From assembly GCA_007844125.1 (NCBI GenBank), contig CM017557.1, positions 57,674,857 through 57,738,856 on the forward strand: a DNA stretch of 64,000 bases, written 5' to 3'. This DNA comes from Sinonovacula constricta. Its lineage: Eukaryota; Mollusca; Bivalvia; Cardiida; Solecurtidae. Within the stretch, counting starts at the first letter, position 1; each line of letters starts with the position of its first letter. Below are positions 12,120-23,700 of this stretch, piece after piece. The position numbers were made by a program, and so were the translations under genes. The notes under the pieces are model-generated. The model was given only the letters and a program-made list of their open reading frames with translations. It did not search any database and was not told where the DNA came from.

Positions 12120-12680
12120 CAAGCTCAGTGGTCGAAAATAGCGTTTGCCCGAAAGCAAAAAACTAGTAGATTTTCTCTCGGGCTAGTGAAAAATTGCCAA
12201 CTTAATAGCCAGATGGGCTTGTAAGATCCAGATCATTGGAAAATTATTGTACTTTCATTTTCAATTAGTAAACAAACTTTTGAGTCGCTTATTTCATTAG
12301 GCAAGCTGTTGTTTCTGGTGCAAAACCCAGGAAAAAAAACCTGAAGTTGCTGAGCGTGCGGCCACCAAACGTAAACATGAAGATGTTTGTGACAGATATT
12401 TTTGTCGTTCCTGGACAAATAAAAGGCCCGTGTTGCGATTTACGAGGGAGTCTCTCAAATACCATGTTTTACGACTGGAATTCGATTTTCATATGTTCTG
12501 GAGAATCAATGAAATAAATGTTGAATGTTAAATGTTTGTTTTTTTCTGCATTTATCTTAGTTTTTTAGACTTACTTGTAAATTAAAACAGAATTTAATTC
12601 AATTAATTGACTTTTCTTTTGGGCTGGTAAAAATTGGTTAGTTACTAGCCCGACTTGCTTGTAAATTTCAATGCTTGTTT
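12120..12680. repeat. degraded dispersed element
   Basis: Similar GGGCTAGTGAAAAATTG-like and GGGCTGGTAAAAATTGGTTA motifs occur at the two ends (12178-12198 and 12620-12642), each followed by 'ctagcc...cttgtaa' words. This suggests an old element with repeated termini. Class not recognised. Confidence 0.35.
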
Positions 12681-13250
12681 CTATGACTGCAACCTAAGCT
12701 AATATATAGGGGTATGTGAGACCTTTCTTACATCAAGAGTTATGACATTCATGGCTGTGAACCTGCTGCAGGAGAATATGAGAGTAATGACGAATAACTC
12801 TGCATCGAAGGATTCATAAGAATGATACTAGATATATACAAATTTAAAGATATAAAAAAAATAAAATGTACAAATGAAACAATGGTAACGTCATTCTTTT
12901 TCTAACTCTTATTTCTTTCAAAATTCAAAGTTCTTAAAATTAAAAAAAAAAATATGCGTACAGCTCTTCATGTTGGTTTTGTGTATGGTTAAGGGTGATT
13001 TCTTAGATATGTTTCTGAATCTTTACAAGAAGATTTTTTAAGTGTACAAAAATAGTGTATATTAGTAAAATTTTAACAAAATGACTGCCAAAATTATAAC
13101 ATAAATACATATAACACATACATTAATTATTAACAAAGCTTATATGTCCATCATCAAAAGTCAGTATGTAGTTTTTTAAATTATAATAATCTGAGTAATA
13201 ATCCTGGACTTCATATCATGAAGTCCATACATGTGAACTTATTTTAATAC

Positions 13251-13495
13251 TCTGAGGCCAAAGTGGGAGATTTCCACTTGCAAAGTGGGAGATTTGTTAT
13301 TTTCATACTCTGAGGTCAAAGTGGGAGATTTCCACTTGCAAAGTGGGAGATTTGTTATTTTCATACTCTGAGGTCAAAGTGGGAGACATTCACTTGCAAA
13401 GCAGGAGATTTGTTATTTTCATATAAACTCTGAGGCGAAAGTGGGATATTTTCACTTGCAAAGTGGAAGATTTGTTATTTCCATATAAACAAGAA
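13251..13495. repeat. 58-bp minisatellite, about four units
   Basis: Units start TCTGAGG at 13251, 13309, 13367 and 13429 (spacing 58, 58, 62). Each contains AAGTGGGAGATTTCCACTTG then CAAAGTGGGAGATTTGTTAT. Each unit holds an internal near-repeat of GTGGGAGATTT. Confidence 0.9.
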
Positions 13496-14449
13496 GGAAG
13501 TTATCTGTTTCCAAGTAGAATACCCCTTATTTTCAAAAAGATTAAACCTTAAAAGTAGGATTCTTCCTCCAAAAGTGGAATTCAGCAATGTAAGTTATCT
13601 AGATCAATCTGAAGCAGTACAAAATGGCCAAAGGCTGGTATTCATTAAAGATCTTAAATAAAATGGGTTTTCTCCATGGACCAGCTTGTAGCCTAACTCC
13701 ACTACCCACTACTCTGTCATCAGTACTTAGTGCACATAGTTGAAATTAAGTTGATCATTAAAGCCCAAGGCCTTCATCAAATCTGACAGGTGCTTATTAG
13801 GGAAATGGGAGTACCTGTGCACACACCCAACTTTGCACCAGAAAAATAATCCTTCTATTAGAGATCATGATATATGTTATATCACTGTGTGATATATTTA
13901 TACAATTGCGCAGTTTAATTCTCTCTGCTATCAATTTATGGAAAACAAAGTCACGTGATTGCATTTGGAAAAAGGTGATTCTCAGAATGACAAAGATGTC
14001 AAATTGTTGTTAAGCAATGTAAATTTAAAGTTGCATCATAAAAAGTATACATGAAACAAGAAACTTTCTGGCACAGTTCTCATTACATGTAGCTATACTT
14101 ACAAAGAGTACTTGTAAATGACAGATTTCTACACAAAAAGTTTTACAATATAAAAGATCTTTTCTTCACTTTCTCATGAAATGACAAAGAAATTTCACCT
14201 GAAAAAAAGGACAAAAAAACCCATTCCCCAACTTCTTCAAAACTTCTTCAAAGCTTCCTGTAAAAACATACAATACCCATTTCTTACCTAGTATTCAAGG
14301 AAGATTAGTGTCTACAGGATGACACTAAGACACAAACCATAGGTGGTCTTATTATAGAGGTGGTCTTTCTCTACAGGTATCTAGCCCCCTATATTTTATG
14401 TTCTTTTGACATCATCAGATGAAACATAAGAGGGTGAGATACAATGTGG

Positions 14450-14765
14450 CTTGGGAGATGGAAATATTCTTCATACAAATATTGATAATGATAACAATTG
14501 TGGTTATTGATGATGTTCACAAAGATTAATTGATTATGGCATTGAGGAGAAGAAGAAGAAATTTGATAATGATGACAATGATGATGGTGTTGATGACAAG
14601 GATGGTTATGATACAATGGATCATGGTACCATGGGTGATGATGATACTAATGATAATGATGATGATAATGATGCTAAAATATTAAAATTTCAATGATGTG
14701 TTGTAACCATAGGAATATAAATTTCATGAAGGTGATACTGATGATGATGACAATCATGATGCTGA
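14450..14765. repeat. GAT/ATG-rich microsatellite-like tract
   Basis: Imperfect ATGATGATAATGATG trinucleotide runs, densest at 14560-14680 and 14730-14765. A 75-aa His-rich minus frame is only the translation of the repeat. Confidence 0.8.
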
Positions 14766-15139
14766 CAGCAAAATACATACTGACAATAGGCAGGACATCA
14801 AAGATGACCAACAACAAGGACTGACAATACATTAAAAAAAACTTACATTAAAATTATTAATCATAAATCACAATGGACAATAAACAAAACTTTACCAAAT
14901 GTATCACACAATCTACCATAAAGAATCTTGCAAACAACACATAAACAGGAACTCGCCTAAACAAAGGAAACAATGTGAAAAATGTAAACAATGCAGTACC
15001 TCATCAATAAAGAAATGTTACTAAGTGATAATAGTTAATCATTAAATGGTCAAAGGTGTCATATTTCAGTGTGGATGACAACAATTAGTAGTATCCACAT
15101 GTAAAGCTAGACAGTACTGACTGATATGTAAACAACCTT

Positions 15140-15290
15140 TCAAGGAAGTCTCTGTGGTCAAGTGGCTAAGGCCATGGACTTGAAATGTGAGGATCCAAGG
15201 TTTGACACCCAAACCTTTGGCAAGAGTCTTTGCGTTGCCTTGCCCCATATACATATGATAAACCTGCAGTACTGGTTCTACCTAGAAGTG
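15140..15290 (+). mobile_element. SINE family C with tRNA-Ser-like head
   Basis: TGTGGTCAAGTGGCTAAGGC, GACTTGAAATGTGAGGATCC and AGGTTTGACACCC give A- and B-box-like blocks of a Ser-type tRNA. The family tail CTGGTTCTACCTAGAAGTGG follows. Confidence 0.65.
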
Positions 15291-16216
15291 GACAGAAAAG
15301 AAAGGTTACTTTAAGTTGACAGATGATATTTCCAAATTGACTTATAGGAAAAGATTAAAAATAAATATAAAAAACAATAAAATGTTACACATGAAAATAA
15401 AATAGTTTTTGTATAGCAGGGAGTGGGGTGGGGAACGATTCTGAAAAAGGGGACAAGGCTTAGGGCCTTTGAGAAGGTAAAAATTTCATGGCATTTTATT
15501 AAAAAGTGGGAAAATGTATGTTTAATTTTTTATTTGCTATTATACATCTTGTATGTTTATTACAAGGTCATCTTGTTTGTTTTTTCTTATTATTGAATTC
15601 CTCTACTAGATTATCCTTGTCCAGTTCACTCAAGCTACCACTGTAGTCACATTTTCATACTTGGCAATGAATTATTGAATTTTATTGGAGGGAATTTTTT
15701 ATTTTTTTTAACAACTTGGCTTATTTTCCAATGGGACCCATTTATATAAGGCAAACAACCCCTGTACAATGTCTGGCAAGAATACAAGTCCTTTATTACT
15801 CACATAATTATACTAAGCAGGCAATGTTAAGTTATAAGCACTCAGCATGTTAAAATAGTGTTTGGATTCTTACTTTAAGTGATAGGAGTTCTATTTTCAT
15901 TGAAAAGTGAGAAAATCACTCACTTGGGAAAACTGCATTACTTACAACCAATAAAAGAAGCAGAAAAAGCTTGTGGCCAGCCATCATTATATAAGTAAAA
16001 AGTAGTCCTGATAATTTTTACACACACATAATGTCTCAGTGACTAGAGACCCTGGTCAATTAATGCCGGTCATTAGCCAGCAGATGGCTGAGGGTTTATG
16101 GGATGTAAATTGCGTTACCTGGGGTCAGGCATGTCTATTTGTCATAGGTGAGTCTATTCACATACCTCAGCTAATGAATATGCTTGTCTGCTAATAGCAC
16201 AAACTGATAAAGCCTA

Positions 16217-16287
16217 GGCAAATAGTGTAGATTTAGATAATCCCACTAATGTTGGAAGTTGTGTTATCATAATATACACTATTTGCC
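16217..16287. repeat. 71-bp palindromic element, 13-bp perfect stem
   Basis: GGCAAATAGTGTA (16217-16229) is exactly inverted as TACACTATTTGCC (16275-16287). It shares core and length with 4634-4703. Confidence 0.8.
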
Positions 16288-16819
16288 TCAAGCTATCAGA
16301 TTAGGATCCACACAATTTGTAGCTATGTATCTAGCAACATGAAAGGTAACTTAACTGGTGGTTGAACATTAGCAACTAACTTAAACTCCAGATGATCATA
16401 ACCAGGGTTATATATGAATGTAGCAAGTATAGGGCTGATATGCTTGCCTGCTCCACTGTGGTAATTGATGATTAATTGCAATTCTTGGTTTAGAATGCAC
16501 ATTGGGGGATATTTTGTTTTGGCATGATTTGGATAAAGACTGGAAAATACATAGATAATTAACTGTGTGACATGAATTTCTGCTTTACCATGGACAATAT
16601 TTATTAATTATCTCTGTTGATATCTGCAGTAAGATTCTAAATATATTAGAGGTGATTTTTAAAAAATATATATACAGACATGTATATCTTACCTGTATGT
16701 ACCTGCAAAATGTTCTGAGGTTCATAAGAAATGTGTAAGTAACACCTTATTCAACATCTCCTTAAATGTTTCTTTAAATAGATCTACCCCATTCTTCTTC
16801 CTTATTGGTTATTGTACTC

Positions 16820-17080
16820 CTGGGGCGGATCCAGAAAACTTTGGTGAAGGGGTATGAATCAAGAACCATTCAAATTTATTGCAGTAAATATTAGATCATT
16901 ATACACAGTAAAAGACCAGTAAATTCGAGCTAAGCTGTCAACTGACAAAATTAACTTTAAAACCTTAGTATTTTGTATGCTTACTTGTGTTTCACAACTC
17001 TTCTCTGTTATCTGGTTGGTGGGAGATGGGTGCATCCCCCCCGCCCACCACCACCTCACACACACCCTGTGTATCAATCT
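16820..17080. mobile_element. hAT-like MITE, degraded
   Basis: CTGGGGCGGATCCAGAAAAC opens a sequence collinear with 11630-11881 (ATGAATCAAGAACCATTCAA, ACACAGTAAAAGACC). The right terminus and target duplication are not clear. Confidence 0.6.
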
Positions 17081-17421
17081 CAGCTATACTCACAAGTAAG
17101 TCTAGGTCAATGATATCAGGCTATTACTTTGTTGCATTGGTCAAGTACCTTACTGCTGATCAGAGAGATACTGTACTTTTGATCGTTTCTTGCGCCAATA
17201 ACGGCACAATAGGCCAATTGATCTTTTGGGTTAGAATCTACAAACTACATAGACCCTTGTGAATAACTGCGATTAAGTGTATTACAACAAGAGGTCACTT
17301 AAAAGTCTACATACACACTTTGCAAAGCACTGTCTTCACTAAGACACCGTCTACGTCATTCTTTGGTGTAAATCTGCTGTTACTTTTCTTTTTTATCGGC
17401 TTTCCAAAATGGCGCCTTATG

Positions 17422-17435
17422 TAAATGGCGGGAAA
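17422..17435. promoter_or_regulatory. E2F-like site in a 14-mer shared with 19365-19378
   Basis: TAAATGGCGGGAAA contains GGCGGGAAA, the reverse of an E2F-type TTTCCCGCC. An AAAATGGCGCC (YY1-like) word is just upstream at 17406. It could mark an old promoter, or be one half of an insertion-site duplication around the retrotransposon island. Both readings are inference. Confidence 0.35.
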
Positions 17436-17784
17436 ATGTTCACCTCAAGCAACATATATACGATAGTAAATTTATACTCTCTGAGGCTACATTTGGTTGT
17501 TCTAGTTATAGTAGAAATGGCCATATTGACGAATAAGTGTTACCTTGTTTAAATAAGACATGAGTCCCGATTTAAAGAATACAATACATGACATGAATTT
17601 AATCTTCATTTGATGTCAAACGCCTGTTAGGGACTTCTTAGACATATCACGACTAAGTTTTATAGACTGATTGTTATTTAATATCCAAAAATAATACTTA
17701 AAAAAAAACTGCTTACTTTCACACATTCTGCTATCCCATTGACAGAACGTATTTGAAACGTTGCTCGCATTACTGAACATTACG

Positions 17785-19335
17785 TCAGCAGTTGTCTGAG
17801 GCGGTCTGGTATACTGCATCACGGATAAAGTCCCAGCGTGCTGTGGCACTGTCTGTGGGGCAGTCTTCCAGGATTTTGCCAATAGCCTCAGCAAAGCATT
17901 TGTGCAGCTCAGGCCGTGTCGATGCGAGGCCGGCTCTTCTGCTTGGAGAGGTAGATCCGTCTGGGTCGAAGACGCACCATGCTTCCGACCAGGGAGTGAT
18001 CGGTTTCGCAATCGGCACTGTGGTAACTGCGCGTGAGGAGCACGTGGTTCAGCATGGGCCTTCTAGAAATGACGAAGTCCAGCTGGTGCCAATGATTTGA
18101 CCTTGGATGTCGCCAAGACACTCTGTGGTGGGGCTTGTGGAGTAGAAGGTGTTGGTGATGGCGAGGTCATGAAAGGAGCAAAGCTCAAGTAGCCGCTGTC
18201 CGTTCTTGTTGAGCTTTCCAACTCCAAAGTGTCCGATGCAACGTGGCCAAGAGGTGTGGGCTTCGCCTACTCGGGCATTGAAGTCTCCGAGCTGGAATAG
18301 GTTTTCCTTCGCTGGTATCTCTCTAATCCATGTCTCGAGCTCCTCATAGAATGCATCTTTAGCCTCGGCTGTGGAACAGAGTGTGGGGGCGTAGACGCTA
18401 AAGATGTGTGCAGGTCCTGAGGAGGTAGTGAGGCGGAGTGAGAGCCTGAGAGGATGCGTTCGGTTCCCTGTGAAGGAGGTTCGACTGATTGTAGGAGGGA
18501 GTTGCGAACTGCGAAGCCAACTCCGTAGAGTCGGCGCTCATCTGACTCCAGACCTTGCCATAAGAATGTGTAGTCCTTCTCCTTGAGACTGCCACTGGAA
18601 GCGAGGCGTGTTTCCTGGAGGGCGGCGATGTCGATGTTCCGCTTGGCCAGCTCGCGGTCGATGATGGCGGTTTTCCTGGCGTCGTCTACTTTCTGAAGGT
18701 CGTCAGATAGGCCAGGACACATTGTTCTGACGTTCCAGGTTGCCAGCCGCAGGGCTGGTGGTTTCTTTTCCTTTCGTTGTTTGCCTGGTGCTCAATTTTA
18801 CAACAAACCTGTCGATTTTGTCTAAGCTTCACGCACCCGATGAAGCAAGCAAGTTGTGGCGGGGTAGTACCTTATTGCCCGGGGGCTGCCAGGGTTGAGG
18901 CGGGCGGTAACTTCCCATTGGAGTCAAAAGACTCCTCCCCCCGTCGAGAGCAACCGCTAGCGCCCGGCTCTACGCCAAACGAGCCTGGGCTTATAACTGG
19001 TGTCTGCTGCTCCCCGTGTTGAGTTTACGCTGAGACGGCGAAGCTGGAGTGACCTCTCTAGGTGCAGGCCTGGGCGGGTGATATGGAGATCCTAGAGTGC
19101 CGAGTGCCAGGATCCCCCTCACGGCATTACTGGCAGAGTCCGGCGGAAAGGCAAGCCAAAACAGCTGATGCCAGCGCAGCTGCAGGAGGTGCCAGAGGGC
19201 ATTGCAAAGCTCAACCAACTGGATTTTCTATCTGGGTTTACTCCCATAGCCTTTGACCAGCCAAGGTCGACCTGCAAGGCAGCAGGAAACTCGTGGATGG
19301 CAGGGTCGTTCATTTCCCGTGCAGAATATGATGGT
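17785..19335 (-). pseudogene. non-LTR retrotransposon 5' part: endonuclease (EEP) domain, frameshifted
   Basis: GC-rich island reading on the minus strand. From about 18755 the translation gives LATWNVRTM, then ALQETR (catalytic Glu), GVGFAVRN, LGDFNARVG (near 18265-18290), QLDFVISRR and TDHSLV (the C-terminal Asp-His pair). These are the ordered motifs of an exonuclease/endonuclease/phosphatase domain of the kind annotated as craniofacial development protein 2-like in many invertebrate genomes. At least three frame changes are needed to follow the domain: near 18460, near 18140 and near 17930. Homology stops around 17790, just after the domain. No reverse transcriptase follows. The 18830-19335 part is GC-rich, lacks recognisable coding sequence and may be the element's 5' leader. 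It has lost coding function. Confidence 0.8.
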
Positions 19336-19364
19336 CTTCATTATAGTTGGCCGAATTAGAAAGT

Positions 19365-19378
19365 TAAATGGCGGGAAA
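19365..19378. promoter_or_regulatory. second copy of the TAAATGGCGGGAAA 14-mer
   Basis: Identical to 17422-17435 and in the same orientation, lying just past the upstream side of the retrotransposon island and 1.3 kb before the PCMT1 start codon. E2F-like core. Confidence 0.35.
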
Positions 19379-20582
19379 TTGTGTCAAAAGGCAATTTTGC
19401 CGAGTAAAGTCTCGATGATGTTTAAATTTTAAGATTAATTGAATGAGTAGATCCAAGATATTTTATTCGAAGTTCGCTTTTAGAGAAGTTTTTATTTTGT
19501 ATTTGTTATTTAATTCTACAAATTGCACCGGAAAGCAAGACAATTTTTATTTTGTAGTCTGCTATCCATGGGAGATAACTGCAACTTTTTTTTATTAAAC
19601 CCACGGCAGTAAGATATTTTCAGATCACCGCATAATAAGGTCAAGGTCGGATGCAAAATTAGACTGAGTCTAACTTGGGTGAGTTTTTCCTATTTTTGCT
19701 ATAAACATCACTACGTCGTATTGTCACTGCACAATAAATTAATAAGAAGAATATTTATTTTATTTAGCAGAACTATTACCTGTGTTGCATTTTGTTGGCT
19801 TGTTGATACGATAGTGTTTACCGTAATAATGCCCAGTAGATCCAAATCCAAGATCTCAATTTTGTGTATTTTGAACTTGAGTCAGTTAGCAGATGTTTGT
19901 CCTTCTTTTTGTAATCACTCTGTCCGCACTGGGCATGCTCTAACCCATCTTAAGATAAAAACAAAACAAACTTATGTGAGATTTTTATATCACAAGTTTC
20001 TGCTGACCTGTATTTGACAACTTTCAAAAACAGTTTCACTTTGCTTGGCGTAACATTTAGTGTCTGCTAAATTGAAAGGCATGCATGTTTTTTCGGTTTG
20101 CGTCATTTTTTAAGGGGCAATAAAGTGCAGTCTGTAGAGCATCAGCCTAGACTTTAGAAGACTCTGTTTAAACAGTATGCAAATTTATTATTTTCTTGGC
20201 CAATTTGCAATACAATTAATTATTAGTTTTTAGGTCTGGAACGTAGGGCTACTGTATTTATCCAGACCTGAGACATAGGGTGTTTCTCTCACTCATAGGT
20301 CTACTGATTTACTGACTACATTTCAGACATCTGTGGTTCAACCTACAAAAGGTATTTCCAATGTTATTATTTAATAATAGTTATAAAATCCTCCCCTGCG
20401 CCCTCTTCAGGTATCCATGGAAGGCAATCACAGTGAAGTCAGCACCATGTTTGTTTCATATGAACACAGCCTCCAAATGATTTAAATATTGTTTGTTTAA
20501 GGCTAATCCTATCAACAAACACCAAATTCAATGTTTACACATCTGTGCTTTTTCAGGCTTACTGCTATTTATCATGTAGCAG

Positions 20583-20678
20583 ATGTCAGCACTGTCCAGC
20601 CAGCGCCAGTTGTTTCAAGGAACGTTACCCGTGGGAATACTTTTATACTGCACATTTTTCTCCAAGGCTAGATTTACA
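20583..20678 (+). other. PCMT1: possible in-frame N-terminal extension of PCMT1
   Basis: ATG at 20583 is in frame with the homologous start and preceded directly by an in-frame TAG (20577). It would add 32 residues, including the hydrophobic LPVGILLYCTFF. An acceptor-like TTTTTCAG (ending near 20556) could instead make this the 5' UTR of a spliced exon. Some vertebrate PCMT1 models also have a hydrophobic extension before MAW. Translation from here is unproven. Confidence 0.35.
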
Positions 20679-20733
20679 ATGGCATGGAGGTCAAGTGGGA
20701 GCAGCAATGCCAATCTGATTGACAATTTACATA
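20679..20733 (+). CDS. PCMT1: PCMT1 coding exon 1
   Basis: ATG GCA TGG opens 18 codons ([18 protein letters not shown]) plus one base. The donor is GTAGGT at 20734, phase 1. The joined codon AAA gives the conserved Lys of LHKNGIIK. Confidence 0.93.
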
Positions 20734-23700
20734 GTAGGTGGAAGTTTTGTTATAAACTATGTCCGCAAGGAGAGAGGAGTAAATCCGATTTCTGTTTTCA
20801 GTACTTCTGATCTGAAGCCTAATACTCATTTAAGCTGTTTTATTGGGATTATATTGTTTAACAGACTTTGTAACTCTGGTAGAAAATCTTAACTCACTGA
20901 TCCTTCTGTCCGGCAACTTTAAATCTAAAGGAAACAACCTTTTCTTCTCTTGGCAAGATTTTACTGGTTACGTCGCTTGATTGTTGTATCACAGATTCTG
21001 GTTGGACTGGTTTGCGTCGACTAGCCAATCATCATTCAGCTTTCTTTTTCATCTTTGTTCTGTCTTGGAAATGGCATCATTTCAATATCTTGTGGGGGCA
21101 TGGCCAGGCAAGAAGCAAAAAAGTATTATTAGTGTCGAAGAGAGAAAAAGAAAGCATCAAGAATATCAAAAGAAACATGTTAAGTGTAAGTTCAGTGATC
21201 ACTGGCAACATGGGAGTCATGGATTGTTTACAATGCCTAGGATAGATACAATTAATATTTTCGTCTCCAAATAGGTGACCATGCACCTTTTAAAACCTTT
21301 GTGTCTTAAAGTCATTAAAAGGTTAATCATTTATTAAGAAAACAAAATATTTTATCAGTTTTATTGGTTAAATTAAGTATTTCATACAAAAGTACCTGAC
21401 ATAGACAAAAACTAGATATTTTGCAATATTTCTGCAGTTATTTTGTCTTGTTGTGTTGGGTTTTTTTGGTTCGACAAATTTTCTTGGCCTTTTGCAAAGT
21501 ATATTTAACGGAGAAATAAAGGTACTAATGTGAAAAAAAAACCTACCCTTCTCTGGAGCTCTGCATCCAATTCACAGGTGCAGGTTTTTCTGATTATAAA
21601 TTAAATCAGGGTCTGATATTCAATCATGTCTGTCACTCCTTGCCCAGTAGTGTTTTCAGTAGACTGACTGATTACTTTAACTGGCAGACCTGAATGTCTG
21701 ATAAAATTTTGGGAAATTATAATAAATATAAAACATTTGCTACTTTTCTATCATTTCTTTACCAAGCTCTTCTTTGTACCTAAATTAATTATATTTCCTG
21801 TTGTAAAGCAATACAACTTTTTGTGACTTTAACACCTCATACGTTTATCAAGCTTCACTCCTATACATGGTAGTCCATGTAGATAATTTCACTGTTTCTA
21901 AATTTTGAAATTTTATGTAGGTGATCAACAAATTCATAAGTCGTTATTCCAGGCTGACCAGCTGTGACAAAGTAGTAAATAGATATCTGTCCGGTTGTTT
22001 TACATATATAAACCACATACTAATGTAAAAAAAGTTAAATTATTTTACATTAATTAAAGAATTCACCTTTTGACAATGTATGATGTAAACTAATTTGAAC
22101 TACCTGTAGTTGAAATGGAAAATATGTTTTAAAAGTGTCTAAGGTTGGCATTTTATTTACTGTTCATGCACAAAATGAAATGGTGTCAACTGTCACGAAA
22201 ACCATTTACTTTTATGATAAATGTATATTTGCAGGAAGAAGACAAATTTTCTTTCAAATAGAAACAACACTATTGTAAAGTAAAGACACGTTTACTCCTT
22301 AAAAAGCTAAAGTCAAAGTAAACTTTACATAATGCTGGGAAATGTTCACCATTTCTGTGACAAAGTAGTTAATAGATTTGATCTGTTCCAATATTACTGT
22401 GACCCTTGCAGATACTTAGTATTAATTTTCTTTTTCTTAAACCAAGACGATTGTGTATAGTAACTAGAGTAAGTTTTATGAGTACACACGAAGGCATCAG
22501 TTTCAACATATGCGGTAATCTGCTGACAAAATGGCGCTATGACGCGATGACGTCACACATATAATTAGCACTAGTTTGTTTGTTGTTTGTAAGGCACGTA
22601 GGCAGGTCAGTTGTTAAACATTTCTGAATTATTCTGTCATGTAAGTTGCCTGCATTCAAGTGCATGCATGTCCATTTTTCTACATATTTACATGATTTAT
22701 GTTGTGTATTTAGAGTACCGAAGTAAATGGAAATCAGAGTACTTTTTTGCAGTCAGGAGGTTTGTCAATCGCAATAATAATGCTGGAAATCATTACCTTG
22801 GCTTGATAAAGAAAATACTGAAGACGTTTAGTCTAATTATCCGGAGCCTGCGTTTGGGTAAATACAAATTAATTCTCATATCACCCTATTAACGGGTTAT
22901 TGAACATTTAAAATTTCGAAGCTCAGTCCTATGCCTTTGTCCGCACGTGCGTTAAGCATTGCTTCCATTAGTTGTCTAAGAAAAATAGAACATGTGACAC
23001 TGATTGGGCATGATCTCTGCCGTTCACTAAATGTATGTGGTTATAGTGTCAATCAAGGGATTACAGTTTGTGGTGGTTGCCTTTTAACACCAGGAGGCGG
23101 GGCACGAAATTATCGTCGCGACCAATTAACACTTGGTAGGCTCAATGATTGGCAGTGATCTTTTTCGATTAGCTGCACACATACACAAGCAGATGCTAGT
23201 CGCTTGCAGTAGGATATATTGCGTAATCAAATGATCGACTGGTAGCTACTGTCTGGGGCAGTCTTTAGGAGGAATGAGATTAAGTCTGTCGGGAACATCA
23301 AAGCGGGAGAATTGATGTGCTCAGCGTGAGGCGTGAGACAGACTCTTGATATTGGGATCCTCCCGACGAAATCGGGAAACATCACATGTCTGCTGTTCAG
23401 TAAATGGTGTTCTTTACCTGATTGTTCAGAGCAATGGTAAGAAAATAGCCCTACTATCCCTACTTTTCCATTGGAAAATCCCTGCTTTGGCCTTACGTTT
23501 TAAAAAAAATGAACCCTACTTATGCCCTACTTTTTCACGGAAGGTCACTGGTCAGCCTTTTGCTAATTTAAAATATGAATTACTAGCTAAAGCTGCAAAT
23601 AATGGGACTATGTCATTAGGTAGTCAGTGCAGCACCCGCTGATTATTAACATTTTTACAGCATTTATTAATGTTGTATAAAAAAGCACAAAAATACCCAA

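Noticed and set aside
14389..14616. His-rich 75-aa minus frame
   Set aside because: Translation of an ATG/GAT microsatellite-like tract.
18777..19359. several overlapping 60-80 aa frames on both strands
   Set aside because: They arise because the retrotransposon leader is GC-rich and stop-poor; no homology recognised in any frame.
22931..23158. 75-aa plus frame with Cys residues and [11 protein letters not shown]
   Set aside because: No splice donor in phase, no family recognised, and no partner exon; most likely chance in a GC-richer intronic patch.
23346..23642. 98-aa plus frame ([18 protein letters not shown])
   Set aside because: Built from repeated CCCTAC words; no domain or splice support.
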